A stretch of DNA of 64,000 nt from Pseudomonas entomophila L48. GTDB taxonomy: Bacteria > Pseudomonadota > Gammaproteobacteria > Pseudomonadales > Pseudomonadaceae. The notes under the pieces were generated by a model. It was not told where the DNA came from, ran no database searches, and was given only the letters and a program-made list of their open reading frames with translations. Location of the stretch: assembly GCF_000026105.1 (NCBI RefSeq), contig NC_008027.1, positions 1,752,001 to 1,816,000 of the forward strand. Direction: 5' to 3'. Made by a program: the position numbers and the translations under genes. Position 1 is the first letter of the stretch. Each line of letters opens with the position of its first letter. Shown piece by piece: positions 47,450 to 57,129 of the stretch.

Positions 47450-49164
47450 CGTGAGGGTTCCTGATGCAATTGCTGTTCGTACCAGAATTTGCGCCGCAGC
47501 AGCTCCGCCGGGTTGTCGGGAATCTCCCGCAGCCATTGTTCCAGGGCCTGGCGCTGTTCGGCGTCGAGGCTGCTGGACTGCGGCCGTTGGGGCGGCTGCG
47601 TGATGCTGTCGTCGTCGCCACCGGCCGTGGCGGGGGGCGCCTGGGTGTTGCCGTTGTTCTCGCCGGATTGCTGGGCCTGGGCCTGCTCGTCGCTGCCCGG
47701 TGTGCCCTGGGCCTGGCTGCTGGTCGAGCTGCTGTTGCCTTCACTGTCGGCATCCGGGGTGCCTTGTTCATCGGCGTTGGCCGGTTGTTCCTCGGCTTTG
47801 GCCTGCTGTTGCTGCAACAGTTGCTGGACCAGCGCCTGGTTGTCCAGGGCGGGTTTGAAGTCGGGCTGGCGCTCCAGCGCCTGTTCGTAGGCGTCCAGCG
47901 CCGCTTCCAGTTCGCCGGCCCGGGCCAGGGCATTGCCTCGATTGTAGTGGGCGGCCGCCGTGTTGCCTTTGGCAAAAGCGGCGGCGGCGCCTTCGAAGTC
48001 ACCGGCTTGGTACAAAGCCATGCCGCGCCATTGCGAGTCTTCGAAATGGCGGGCGGCTTCGGCCGGTTGCTGGCGCTCCAGCAGGTGCTGCCCCTGCTGG
48101 TCGGGACGCAGCCACAGGTCGTTGAACTCGAAGGCCTGGCTCGGTTGCGGCAGGGCCAGCAACAGCGGCAGGCAGAATAGCCAGCCGCGGCGGCCGGCGC
48201 AGGCGGCGAGCAGCAACAGCGGCAGGAGCAACCAGTAGCCCTGGTCGGCCCAGCTGTCCAGTTGCACGGTCTGGCCGTCGTTGCGCAGCAGTCGTGGGTT
48301 GTCGAACAGGCCCAGGCCGCGCAGGTCGAGGTCGTCGATGCGCGCGTGGCGGTAGCGCCCGCCGGTGCCGTTGATGAAACCCTTGAGCGAGGCACTGTCC
48401 AGGCGCGGCAGGAGGATGCCGCCTTGATCGTCCTTGAGGTATTCGCCGTTGGCCTGGCGCACCGGCGCACCCTCGGCGCTGCCCACGCCCAGCATCAGCA
48501 GGCTCGGGCCCTGGCGCCCGAGGACTTGGCTGATGCCTTCGCGCTCTGGGTTGCTCAAGGAAGAACCGACCAGCAGCAGCCGGCCCTGGCCCAGGCCGCT
48601 CTGGGCCAGCAGCGCCAGGCCCTTCTGCACGGCTAGGTCGGCGCGTTGGCCGGGCTGCGGCATGATCGACGGGTCGATCGCCTCCAGCAGGTTGCGCGTG
48701 GTGCCCAGGTCGTCGGACAGCGGCACCAGGGTGTGGGCGGAGCCGGCGTAGACGATCAGCGCGGTCTGGCTGTCCTGGCGGTGCTCGAGCAGGTCGAGGA
48801 TCTTGCGCCGGGCCTGCTCCAGGCGGTTGGGCGCGCTGTCCTCGGCAAGCATCTGCGGGGTCAGTTCGAGCAGGATCACCAGCGGGTCGGCCGGGCGCTG
48901 GCGGGTTTCCTCCAGGCGCTGCCAGCTCGGCCCGAGCAGGGCCAGCACGATCAGCAGCCAGGCCAGGCCCAGGGCGACCCACGGCAGTTTGCTGGTGCTG
49001 CCGCTGCCGCCCCCGAGCAATACGGCGTGGAACTGCGGCGGCAGGATCATCTGCCAGCGCCCGGCGCGCTTGCGCCGGTGCCAGAGCTTGAACAGCAGCC
49101 AGCCAAGCAGTGGGATCACCAGCAGCCAGAGCGGGCGCAGCCATTGCGGCCAGAGGTCGATCAT
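47446..49164 (-). CDS. VWA/TPR protein (BatB-BatC type) with degenerate MIDAS
   Basis: 572 aa. Two N-terminal transmembrane helices (about 10-26 and 62-78), a von Willebrand A domain, two further helices near 300-345, TPR repeats (NTAAAHYNRGNALARAGELE) and a Gln/Ser/Glu-rich disordered tail. BatB and BatC are fused. The MIDAS motif DxSxS reads ELTPQ at 100-104, so metal binding is probably lost. GGAGG precedes the ATG at 49164; it overlaps both neighbours by four bases. Confidence 0.85.
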   Translation of the reverse strand: MIDLWPQWLRPLWLLVIPLLGWLLFKLWHRRKRAGRWQMILPPQFHAVLLGGGSGSTSKLPWVALGLAWLLIVLALLGPSWQRLEETRQRPADPLVILLELTPQMLAEDSAPNRLEQARRKILDLLEHRQDSQTALIVYAGSAHTLVPLSDDLGTTRNLLEAIDPSIMPQPGQRADLAVQKGLALLAQSGLGQGRLLLVGSSLSNPEREGISQVLGRQGPSLLMLGVGSAEGAPVRQANGEYLKDDQGGILLPRLDSASLKGFINGTGGRYRHARIDDLDLRGLGLFDNPRLLRNDGQTVQLDSWADQGYWLLLPLLLLAACAGRRGWLFCLPLLLALPQPSQAFEFNDLWLRPDQQGQHLLERQQPAEAARHFEDSQWRGMALYQAGDFEGAAAAFAKGNTAAAHYNRGNALARAGELEAALDAYEQALERQPDFKPALDNQALVQQLLQQQQAKAEEQPANADEQGTPDADSEGNSSSTSSQAQGTPGSDEQAQAQQSGENNGNTQAPPATAGGDDDSITQPPQRPQSSSLDAEQRQALEQWLREIPDNPAELLRRKFWYEQQLHQEPSR

Positions 49165-50237
49165 CGCCGCCTCCTCAGGCGCAGGCGCTTGAGGCGCTGG
49201 CGCCATTCCGGGTGGGGCTGCAGGAAGCTGGGTTTGCGCAGCTGGCGCAGCAGCAGGTTGTCGGGCCATTGCACCGCCACCACCAGCAGCACGCTGAGCA
49301 GCAATGCCAGGCCCAGTGGCCAGGCATACAGCTCGGTGGCGGTGCGCGCCTGGGTGGGCTGCTGGGCCACCGGCTCGAGTTGGTCGAGGGTGTCGCCGAT
49401 GGCGTTGAGCTCCGCACCGTCGTGGGCGCGGAAATAGGTGCCGTGGGTGATCCCGGCGATCTCCTTGAGCGAGGCTTCGTCCAGGTCCAGGCTCGGGTTC
49501 AGGCCGAGCAGGCCAGGGGTGCCGCTGGCCTCGGGGTTGGCGCCGATGCCGATGGTGTAGATGCGCACACCTTCCTGGGCGGCCAGGCGCGCGGCGGTCA
49601 GCGGGTGGATCTGCCCGCCGTTGTTGGCGCCGTCGGTGATCAGGATCAGCACCCGGCTCTGCGCCGGACGCTGGCGCAGGCGCTTGACCGCCAGGCCGAT
49701 GGCGTCGCCGATGGCGGTGTTCTTGCCGGCGATGCCGATCTGCGCTTCGTCGAGGAAGGTGCGCACGGTGCGCCGGTCGAAGGTCAACGGCGCCTGCAGG
49801 TAGGCCTGGCTGCCGAACAGGATCAACCCGACCCGGTCGCCCTGGCGGTCTTGCAGGAAGTCGCCCATCAGCGCCTTGACCAGGTCCAGGCGGCTGATTT
49901 CGTCGCCCTGCCACTGCATGTCGGGGAAGTCCATGGAGCCGGACACGTCCACCGCCACCAGCAGGTCGCGGCCGCTGGCCGACACCGGCACCGGGTCGCC
50001 CAGCCATTGTGGGCGGGCGGCGGCCAGCAGCAGGAGCAGCCAGATCAGCACGAACGGCGCCTGCTGGCGCATCGTCGGCAGGTTCAGGCGCGCGCGGCGC
50101 CCGGCCAGGCCTTCGAGCTCGTCGAGAAAGCCCACCTTGAGCACCGGCTCGCCGCTGTCGGCGGCCGGCAGCAGCAGGCGCATCAGCCAGGGCAGCGGCA
50201 GCAGCGCGAAGATCCACGGCCAGGCCAGTTCAAACAT
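49161..50237 (-). CDS. VWA-domain protein (BatA type)
   Basis: 358 aa. Transmembrane helices near residues 5-23, 60-75 and close to the C-terminus, flanking a VWA domain with intact MIDAS DVSGSM (Asp97, Ser99, Ser101), later Thr in TDGANNGG. It can bind metal-dependent ligands, unlike the next protein. Start at 50237 (MFELAWPW) since it matches the family; it overlaps the DUF4381 gene by 8 bp. Confidence 0.9.
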   Translation of the reverse strand: MFELAWPWIFALLPLPWLMRLLLPAADSGEPVLKVGFLDELEGLAGRRARLNLPTMRQQAPFVLIWLLLLLAAARPQWLGDPVPVSASGRDLLVAVDVSGSMDFPDMQWQGDEISRLDLVKALMGDFLQDRQGDRVGLILFGSQAYLQAPLTFDRRTVRTFLDEAQIGIAGKNTAIGDAIGLAVKRLRQRPAQSRVLILITDGANNGGQIHPLTAARLAAQEGVRIYTIGIGANPEASGTPGLLGLNPSLDLDEASLKEIAGITHGTYFRAHDGAELNAIGDTLDQLEPVAQQPTQARTATELYAWPLGLALLLSVLLVVAVQWPDNLLLRQLRKPSFLQPHPEWRQRLKRLRLRRRR

Positions 50238-50724
50238 GCTTGCGGATCCAGGTTTCGACCGCCTGGGCGAGCCCGGCGATGGCCTTGTCGTCGAGCTTGC
50301 ACTCGGGCTTGTAGGCACCTTCGACCAGCACCATCCAGCGGGTCAGGCCGGCGGCCGGGCAGCGGTTGTCGAGGAATGCCAGCCACTGGCGCCCGTTCAG
50401 TGTGTGGCTGTTTGCACCGGGGTAGTGGATGCGGCACAGGCGCTTGAGCAGGGCGTTGATCTGCTGCAGCCAGGCGCCGGCCGGGGCCCCGTCGTAGGGG
50501 CGCGGCAGGCGTGCCAGTTCAGCCAGTGCCTCCACGCGCAGCGGGTCCAGCGGTTGTTCGGCGCGCACGATCTTGCGCTTGCCTGGGCGCCAGCGGCGCA
50601 GGCGCCATGCTCCCCAGCCCAGCAGTGGCAGCAGGGCGAGCAGCAGCCACCAACCCGGCGCCGGGGGCCAGAAGCCGACGGCGGGCGGGGCGATCAGCGG
50701 TTGCAGCTGATCCAGTGGGTTCAT
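50230..50724 (-). CDS. DUF4381 membrane protein
   Basis: 164 aa. One transmembrane helix (about 24-42, WWLLLALLPLLGWGAW), then a basic juxtamembrane patch and a cytoplasmic helical domain. DUF4381 genes occur almost only between DUF58 and VWA genes of MoxR operons, as here. Overlaps both neighbours; function unknown. Confidence 0.85.
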   Translation of the reverse strand: MNPLDQLQPLIAPPAVGFWPPAPGWWLLLALLPLLGWGAWRLRRWRPGKRKIVRAEQPLDPLRVEALAELARLPRPYDGAPAGAWLQQINALLKRLCRIHYPGANSHTLNGRQWLAFLDNRCPAAGLTRWMVLVEGAYKPECKLDDKAIAGLAQAVETWIRKHV

Positions 50725-51665
50725 TTGGTGTTCCCCGGGCGCTGGGCGTTCAGGTACTCGCGCAGTTGCTCGATCATCTCGCTCTGGGTGCTCAGCGGCA
50801 TCAGCACCACCCGCAGCTTCTGCGCCAGCAGCTCCCAGCGCTCGATGCGCGCCTCTGCCTGCTGACGGTAGGCCTGGCGCAGGTTGGCGTCCAGGGTGTC
50901 GAGCTCCAGCTGCGCGCTGCGCTGGGCGAAACGCAGCAGGCCGGCGGCGGGCAGGGCGTGGTCGAGCGGGTCGCTGACCGGCATCAGCAGCACGTCGCAG
51001 TGGCGCGACAGCATCGCCAGGTGCTGCTCGACGTTGGCGCTGAGGGCGCGCTCGTCGCAGATGACGATGGCCAGGCTGCCCGGGCGCAGCACCTCGCGCG
51101 CCCGGCGCAGGGCCAGGCCGAGGCTGTCGGGGTGCGGCAGCGCTTCGGTGTGCAGCGCCTGGTTGACCTTGGCCAGGCGGTTGAGCAACTGCAGCAGGCT
51201 CTGCTTGCTGCGACGCGGCTTGACCTCGTGGTGTTCGTTGTCGCCGAACACCAGCCCGCCGATACGGTCGTTGTGGCCCAGCGCGGCCCAGCCGAACAAT
51301 GCGGCGGCCTGGGCGGCGAGCACCGACTTGAACAGCAGCCCTGAACCGAAGAACAGCCGCTGGCTCTGCTCGACCATGATGAAGATCGGCCGCTCGCGCT
51401 CTTCGTGGAACAGCTTGGTGTGGGGCTCCTGGGTGCGCGCGGTGACGCGCCAGTCGATGTTGCGCACATCGTCGCCGGCCTGGTAGACCCGCACCTGGTC
51501 GAAGTCCACCCCGCGCCCACGCAGCTTGGAGTGGTGCAGCCCCACCAGCGGGCTGCGCTGGCCGGGGCGGGAGAACAGCTGAATCTCGCGCACGCGGTGA
51601 CGCATGTCGATCAGCTCGGACAGGCCGATGCGGATGCCGTGCTCGGCCAGGTGCGTGGTGGGCAT
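50721..51665 (-). CDS. DUF58 protein of the MoxR operon
   Basis: 314 aa. DUF58 family, VWA-like without membrane anchor. Signatures GRGVDFDQVRVYQAGDDVRNID and WRVTARTQEPHTKLF. Usually a substrate or adaptor partner of MoxR ATPases. It lies 5 bp after the MoxR gene and overlaps DUF4381 by four. Confidence 0.88.
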   Translation of the reverse strand: MPTTHLAEHGIRIGLSELIDMRHRVREIQLFSRPGQRSPLVGLHHSKLRGRGVDFDQVRVYQAGDDVRNIDWRVTARTQEPHTKLFHEERERPIFIMVEQSQRLFFGSGLLFKSVLAAQAAALFGWAALGHNDRIGGLVFGDNEHHEVKPRRSKQSLLQLLNRLAKVNQALHTEALPHPDSLGLALRRAREVLRPGSLAIVICDERALSANVEQHLAMLSRHCDVLLMPVSDPLDHALPAAGLLRFAQRSAQLELDTLDANLRQAYRQQAEARIERWELLAQKLRVVLMPLSTQSEMIEQLREYLNAQRPGNTK

Positions 51666-51670
51666 GCCGG

Positions 51671-52630
<960 letters not shown>

Positions 52631-52981
52631 CGTCGACGGTTCCTGGGAATGAGCCGGCGCAAACGGGTGGAAGCGACTGCCGGGCAAGGGCTGATACTTT
52701 AATCCATCCGGGGGGGCGGGGACCAATGGAGGTTTGCAAAAATCGTGTAAAGCAGGGAGGCGGGGTGTGCTGAACGGGGGCGCAGTGGCTGACGGGTATT
52801 CGGCGATAGTCTTGCAGCGCCATGCAGATCAAGCACCGTCCGCACGGTGCATCGCGGATGAATCGGCTCCAATGTATGGGCTCGCCCCGCCGAGGCATCA
52901 CCGTGCCGCAGTGGCGCTCCAGCTAAGCAAACGGTAGCGAGGGCGAGATCATGCTCATGGGGCGGCAGGTTTTGTCTCGAT
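52631..52981. other. Gene-free stretch between the Bat operon and the immunity patch
   Basis: 351 bp with no ORF that has a ribosome site. It must hold the MoxR operon promoter (a TAAAGT/TATCAG stretch on the minus strand near 52690 is a weak candidate) and marks the change from high-GC core to lower-GC sequence. Confidence 0.5.
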
Positions 52982-53455
52982 TCACTCCATAAGGGCTGAG
53001 CCCCGATCAAGATCCAATCCCAGCGCCTTACATTGCTCAGCCAAGGTTTTTCTGAGGTCACGCATGAACGCTATGTATACCGACTTGCTGATATCCATTA
53101 GCAATAGTTCCTTTTCTCCCCAAGGCCTCACCACCATGCGCTCGCGGTCATCGATTTTTATGAAACCTACGAAATCGCCATCGAAACTTTCTACGCCAAT
53201 GGGTAGGTAGGAATTTCTTATGTCTGCCTCGATTTCCTGTGCGCGGACCTTTAGTTGGTCAGCTGCCCAGTGTATCGGCTCATTATGCTGAATTCGGTTG
53301 AATAGATCCTTGAGGGCACCTTCAAGAGCACCTGCCAGCATGAGTTGGTCATAGTCACCCACTGTCACATCTCCGAAGCTCAGGCTGCATTGTGTGAAGC
53401 ATGCACTGCCGTCATCGGCTCTGAATGTGTCAAGCCTGGCTTTCAAGTTGAACAT
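52982..53455 (-). CDS. Immunity-like protein (possibly Imm42 type)
   Basis: 157 aa from ATG at 53455; an upstream ATG at 53515 is in frame but its extension looks unrelated. Cytosolic, acidic, no signal peptide. The segment FGDVTVGDYDQLMLAGALEG followed by a helix recalls Imm42-type immunity proteins; this is a weak resemblance. It lies downstream of an Imm53-like gene and is clearly lower in GC than the core genes. Confidence 0.5.
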   Translation of the reverse strand: MFNLKARLDTFRADDGSACFTQCSLSFGDVTVGDYDQLMLAGALEGALKDLFNRIQHNEPIHWAADQLKVRAQEIEADIRNSYLPIGVESFDGDFVGFIKIDDRERMVVRPWGEKELLLMDISKSVYIAFMRDLRKTLAEQCKALGLDLDRGSALME

Positions 53456-53507
53456 TTTTCTTGGGTTCGCATAGGTTGTGGTGCACGCATTTCGAAGGCG
53501 CCCTACG

Positions 53508-53804
53508 TCATTCATCTGGGTTTTTAGCGGTGTGAACCCAATTAACGGCAGCCTCCAGCAGCTCTTGCAGGTTTGGCGGGCCGCCATACGCGTTAAATGA
53601 CGTGTCGTCTGCGTTGATGTTTATCCAGTCTGTTTCGTTTCTGTCAATGCGGGTATTTAGAATGCTTCTTTTGCTTGCGCCAGTGATTTTGATTTTCCAA
53701 CCTGGATTGTCGATATTGGAAATTTCAACGCCAAATGAGTGCTCCCAGGTATCGTTGCATTGGCGGGCATACCAATCTTGCAGTGCTTCGATCAAGTCGT
53801 TCAT
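53508..53804 (-). CDS. Imm53-family immunity protein
   Basis: 98 aa. The order WYARQCNDTWEHSFGVEI, then NIDNPGWKIKITG, DWININADDTSFNAYGG and a terminal NLQELLEAAVNWV fits the Imm53 immunity family of polymorphic toxin systems. Presumably neutralised a toxin once encoded upstream; that upstream reading is now frameshifted (53821-54244). AT-rich compared with surrounding genes. Confidence 0.75.
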   Translation of the reverse strand: MNDLIEALQDWYARQCNDTWEHSFGVEISNIDNPGWKIKITGASKRSILNTRIDRNETDWININADDTSFNAYGGPPNLQELLEAAVNWVHTAKNPDE

Positions 53805-53820
53805 TTGTGGGGTTGCTTGC

Positions 53821-54244
53821 CTATTGTGAGCACCAGGTGTTTATATGGTTTTTGATTTTTTCCAAGTCGTCTATGCCGTCTGTCAAGACGGTCTCCGTGC
53901 CATGCCCACATGACTCTGTGTAGGTGGAAAAATCGTGGGTACAGCCCTCGATTATTACACGTAGCGTTCGTTTTTTTATGATGTCTTTTGCTGAGGAGAT
54001 TGGGTTGCCATCGAGGAAGGGTGTTCCATTGCTATACGTTGTTCTGTAGAGGGGGGTTGAAATTCGAGAGGTCCGCCCCTGCCTTGGTGATTGTCCTGAG
54101 GCATACGTCTGCAAGGCATTTATCCAAGTCTTCGTAGGTTTTTGGGTTGGTCAAAAATTCATTGTAGGTTTTTTCAATGTTCAGGGGCTTCTTGGCGATT
54201 TCTATGTCTGTGCATCCGCGTCTTGTACGCTTTATTCTGAGTTT
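53821..54244 (-). pseudogene. Frameshifted toxin-like C-terminal remnant
   Basis: Two minus-strand reading frames join at a run of six C (complement of 54051-54056). One frame (about 54244 to 54051) reads TDIEIAKKPLNIEKTYNEFL and on to DLSNFNP. The next reads LYRTTYSNGTPFLDGNPISS through DDLEKIKNHINTWCSQ to a stop at 53821. With five C the two become one continuous protein. No N-terminal part or start is left; a REP cluster lies just beyond. Position directly upstream of an Imm53-type gene suggests a toxin tip. Family not recognised. Confidence 0.6.
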
Positions 54245-54309
54245 TTAGGTTGGCATCATTGTGCCTGTCATCGGAGATGTTGATCCAAGCCAAGGAGTAT
54301 AGCGCCATC

Positions 54310-54442
54310 CTCGCGCGGACAAGCCCGCTCCCGCAGGGATCGCGCACCGCAGCTGCAGGAGCCAGCTTTGCTGGCGAACCGGGTCCGACGCGGGACCGCG
54401 GTGTGGCCTTCGCCAGCAAGGCTGGCTCCTACGGGGAGCGGG
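54310..54442. repeat. Composite REP cluster
   Basis: CAGGAGCCAGCTTTGCTGGC-GAA (54354-54379) faces TTCGCCAGCAAGGCTGGCTC (54409-54434), with additional CCCGCTCCCGCAGGGATCGCG sequence. It separates the toxin remnant from the MHS transporter gene and may mark the insertion edge. Confidence 0.8.
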
Positions 54443-54458
54443 GCTTCTGTAACGGGGC

Positions 54459-55787
54459 TCAGTTCTTCGACTTCGAATGCCGCCACCCTTGGTCAAAGCA
54501 TGCGAACACCACTACCAGCACGCCGGCCACCGCCAGGATCAACGCCACTCCATCGGTGGAATGGGTCGCCGACCCTGCCACCAACGCCAGCCCACCCAGT
54601 GGCGCCAGGCCGCCGGCCACGGCGGTGCCGATCTCACGCCCGGTGCCGAACCCGGACGAGCGCGTCTGGGTCGGGAACTGCCGGCTGAGGAACGACCCCT
54701 GCGGGGCGAACATCATCGGCGCCAGGATCCCGGTGCCCACAGCGATGGCCAGGTAGATCATCATCGGCTCGCCGGTCGACAGCAGTTGCAGGAACGGGAA
54801 CGCGAACAGCGCCGACAGCACCCCGCCCAGCATCAGCACGGTCTTGCTGCTCCACTTGTCGCACAGCCAGCCGAAGAACGGCACGGCGAAGATCGCCACC
54901 AGGCTGGCCAGGGTCACCGACAGCGAGGTGACATGGGCTTCGACGCCCTTGAACTGGGTCAGGTACGCCAGCGAGAAGGTCTTGAAGATGTAGCTCAGGG
55001 CGTTGTAGCCCACGGCCACGAAGAACACCACGGCCAGGCCCTTGAGGTCGTTCTTGAACAGCAGCTTCAGCGGCGACACCTGCGGCTTGTCGTCGGCCTT
55101 GTCCAGTTCCTTGAAGTCCGGGGTCTCGGGAATGCTCTTGCGCACCCACAACCCCACGGCCACCAGGACGATGCTGGCAATGAACGGGATGCGCCAGCCA
55201 CCGGCGAGCAGGAACTCGTTGCCGTTCATGGTCAGCAGGTACACGGTCAGCGACGAGAGCAGCAGGCCCAGGTTCAGCCCCAGCGCCGGCCAGGCGCCCT
55301 GGCTGCCGCGCTTGCCTTCGCTGGCGTGCTCGTAGGAGGTCACCGCCGCGCCGGACAGCTCGGCGCCGGCGCCCAGGCCCTGGATGATGCGGATGATCAC
55401 CAGCAGGATCGGCGCCCAGATACCGATGCTGGCGTAGCCCGGGATCAGCCCGATCAGTGCGGTGCACACCCCCATCATGCAGAAGGTGATCACCAGCACC
55501 TGCTTGCGCCCGAAACGGTCGCCCAGGTAGCCGAACAGCACGCCGCCGAAGGGGCGGGCGATGAAGCCGATGGCGAAGGTGGAGAACGCCAGTAGCGAGG
55601 CCACCGCCGGGTTGCTCGGGTCGAAGAAGATCTTCGAGAAGACGATCGCCGCCATGGTGGCGTAGAGGTAGAAGTCGTACCACTCCAGCATCGAGCCGAA
55701 GATGGTCGCCGCCGCCACCTTGCGCAGGCGCTTGCGTTGCTGTTCGGGCGTTTCGGTCGCGGCCAGGGCCGCCTCGTGTACCGACAT
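54459..55787 (-). CDS. MHS-family (MFS) organic acid transporter
   Basis: 442 aa, 12 transmembrane helices, metabolite:H+ symporter subgroup of the major facilitator superfamily (KgtP/ShiA-like): FGSMLEWYDFYLYA near the N-terminus and GYLGDRFGRKQVL in loop 2-3. Since it follows lhgO and the regulator, 2-hydroxyglutarate, 2-oxoglutarate or a related acid is the likely substrate. ATG at 55787, with AAGGAAACC-like sequence upstream. Confidence 0.85.
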   Translation of the reverse strand: MSVHEAALAATETPEQQRKRLRKVAAATIFGSMLEWYDFYLYATMAAIVFSKIFFDPSNPAVASLLAFSTFAIGFIARPFGGVLFGYLGDRFGRKQVLVITFCMMGVCTALIGLIPGYASIGIWAPILLVIIRIIQGLGAGAELSGAAVTSYEHASEGKRGSQGAWPALGLNLGLLLSSLTVYLLTMNGNEFLLAGGWRIPFIASIVLVAVGLWVRKSIPETPDFKELDKADDKPQVSPLKLLFKNDLKGLAVVFFVAVGYNALSYIFKTFSLAYLTQFKGVEAHVTSLSVTLASLVAIFAVPFFGWLCDKWSSKTVLMLGGVLSALFAFPFLQLLSTGEPMMIYLAIAVGTGILAPMMFAPQGSFLSRQFPTQTRSSGFGTGREIGTAVAGGLAPLGGLALVAGSATHSTDGVALILAVAGVLVVVFACFDQGWRHSKSKN

Positions 55788-55832
55788 CGAAGGTTTCCTT
55801 ATTGTCTTTGTAGTTGTGGGTGCAGCGGATGT

Positions 55833-57026
55833 TCAGCGGGCCTTGAGGATCTTCTCGGCGATCATCTGGCCGATGGGGATGGCCGAGGTGGCGGCCGGCG
55901 ACGGGGCGTTGCAGACGTGGACCATGCGCGGGGTCTCGGCGAACAGGAAGTCGTGCACCAGGGTGCCGTCGCGCATCACCGCCTGGGCGCGGATGCCGGC
56001 CTCGTAGGGCAGCAGGTCCTCGACCTCCAGCGATGGGCAGTACTTGCGGCATTGCTCCAGGTAGCCACGCTTGAACAGCGAGTTCTTCATCTCGGCGGTG
56101 CCGGAGCCGAGGTTGTTCCAGAGGGTTTTCCAGAAACCGGGGAAGCGCGCGTACTCGGCGACATCGCGCCAGTTCACCGAGAACTTGCGGTAGTTCTCCC
56201 GGCCGAAACCCAGCACCGCGTTGGGGCCGACGGTGACACTGCCGTCGATCATCCGCGTCAGGTGCACGCCGAGGAACGGCAGCTCCGGGTCGGGGATCGG
56301 GTAGATCAGGTGGTTGACGATCTGGTTCTTGCTCGCCGGCAGGCGGTAGTACTCACCACGGAAGGGGATGATCTGGTGATTGATCTTCACCCCGGCCAGG
56401 CGCGCCAGGCGGTCGGACTGCAAACCGGCGCAGGCCACCAGCTGGCGGGCGCGCCAGGTGTGGCTGTCGCTGGTGACGGTGACGTGGTCGGCGTGCTCCT
56501 GGATGGCGCGCACCGTGGTGGACAGGCGCAGCTCGCCACCGGCCTGCTGGATTACCTTGGCCATGGCGTCGCACACCTGCGTGTAGTCGACGATGCCGGT
56601 GGCATCGAGGAACAGCGCGCCCTTGCCGACGATGTTCGGTTCCCGCTCGCGCAGCGCGCCGGCATCCAGGCGCTCGACCTTCAAACCGTTCTGCTGCGAA
56701 CGCTCATACAGCGCCTGCATGCGCTGCACCTCCAGGTCGTTGGAGGCCACCAGCAGCTTGCCGCACACCTCGAAGGCGATGCCATGCTCGCTGCAGAAGT
56801 CCTTGGTGGCCTGGGCGCCGCGCTTGCACAGGTCGGCCTTGAGGCTGCCGGGGGCGTAGTAGATGCCGGCGTGGATCACGCCGCTGTTGTGGCCGGTCTG
56901 GTGGCGACCGAGGCTGGCTTCCTTCTCGAGGACCAGCAGCGAAGCGCCGGGGCGCTGCTCGAGCAGGGCCATGGCGGTGGCGAGGCCGACGATGCCGCCG
57001 CCGATGATGCAGTAGTCGTAGGTCAT
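55833..57026 (-). CDS. lhgO: L-2-hydroxyglutarate oxidase LhgO
   Basis: Membrane-associated FAD enzyme oxidising L-2-hydroxyglutarate to 2-oxoglutarate, passing electrons to quinone. 397 aa: FAD motif GGGIVGLA (9-16), the family segments HQTGHNSGVIHAGIYY and GPNAVLGFGRENY. Located between regulator and transporter with a FadR-type operator 45 bp upstream. Confidence 0.93.
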   Translation of the reverse strand: MTYDYCIIGGGIVGLATAMALLEQRPGASLLVLEKEASLGRHQTGHNSGVIHAGIYYAPGSLKADLCKRGAQATKDFCSEHGIAFEVCGKLLVASNDLEVQRMQALYERSQQNGLKVERLDAGALREREPNIVGKGALFLDATGIVDYTQVCDAMAKVIQQAGGELRLSTTVRAIQEHADHVTVTSDSHTWRARQLVACAGLQSDRLARLAGVKINHQIIPFRGEYYRLPASKNQIVNHLIYPIPDPELPFLGVHLTRMIDGSVTVGPNAVLGFGRENYRKFSVNWRDVAEYARFPGFWKTLWNNLGSGTAEMKNSLFKRGYLEQCRKYCPSLEVEDLLPYEAGIRAQAVMRDGTLVHDFLFAETPRMVHVCNAPSPAATSAIPIGQMIAEKILKAR

Positions 57027-57070
57027 GCAGGGGTACCTTGGTGTTCTTGTCGGTGGATCTGCTTATCAGG

Positions 57071-57081
57071 TTGTCAGACTA
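57071..57081. promoter_or_regulatory. FadR-type operator upstream of lhgO
   Basis: TTGTCAGACTA fits the FadR-subfamily consensus T-N-G-T-N3-A-C-N-A exactly and lies 45 bp before lhgO, just after the regulator gene. A near copy precedes the regulator gene itself (57866-57876). Confidence 0.7.
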
Positions 57082-57129
57082 ATTAGTGCGTGTGAAAACC
57101 TCGCCAGGTTGCGATGAGGTTCTCCGGGG

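Noticed and set aside
49110..50447. Forward frames across the Bat operon
   Set aside because: Antisense shadows; the minus-strand genes overlap tightly and carry recognisable domains.
54174..54419. An 81-codon minus-strand frame ending QEAPEH
   Set aside because: Its upstream half reads through REP sequence; only a short part looks protein-like, and the adjacent frame is a better continuation of the toxin remnant.
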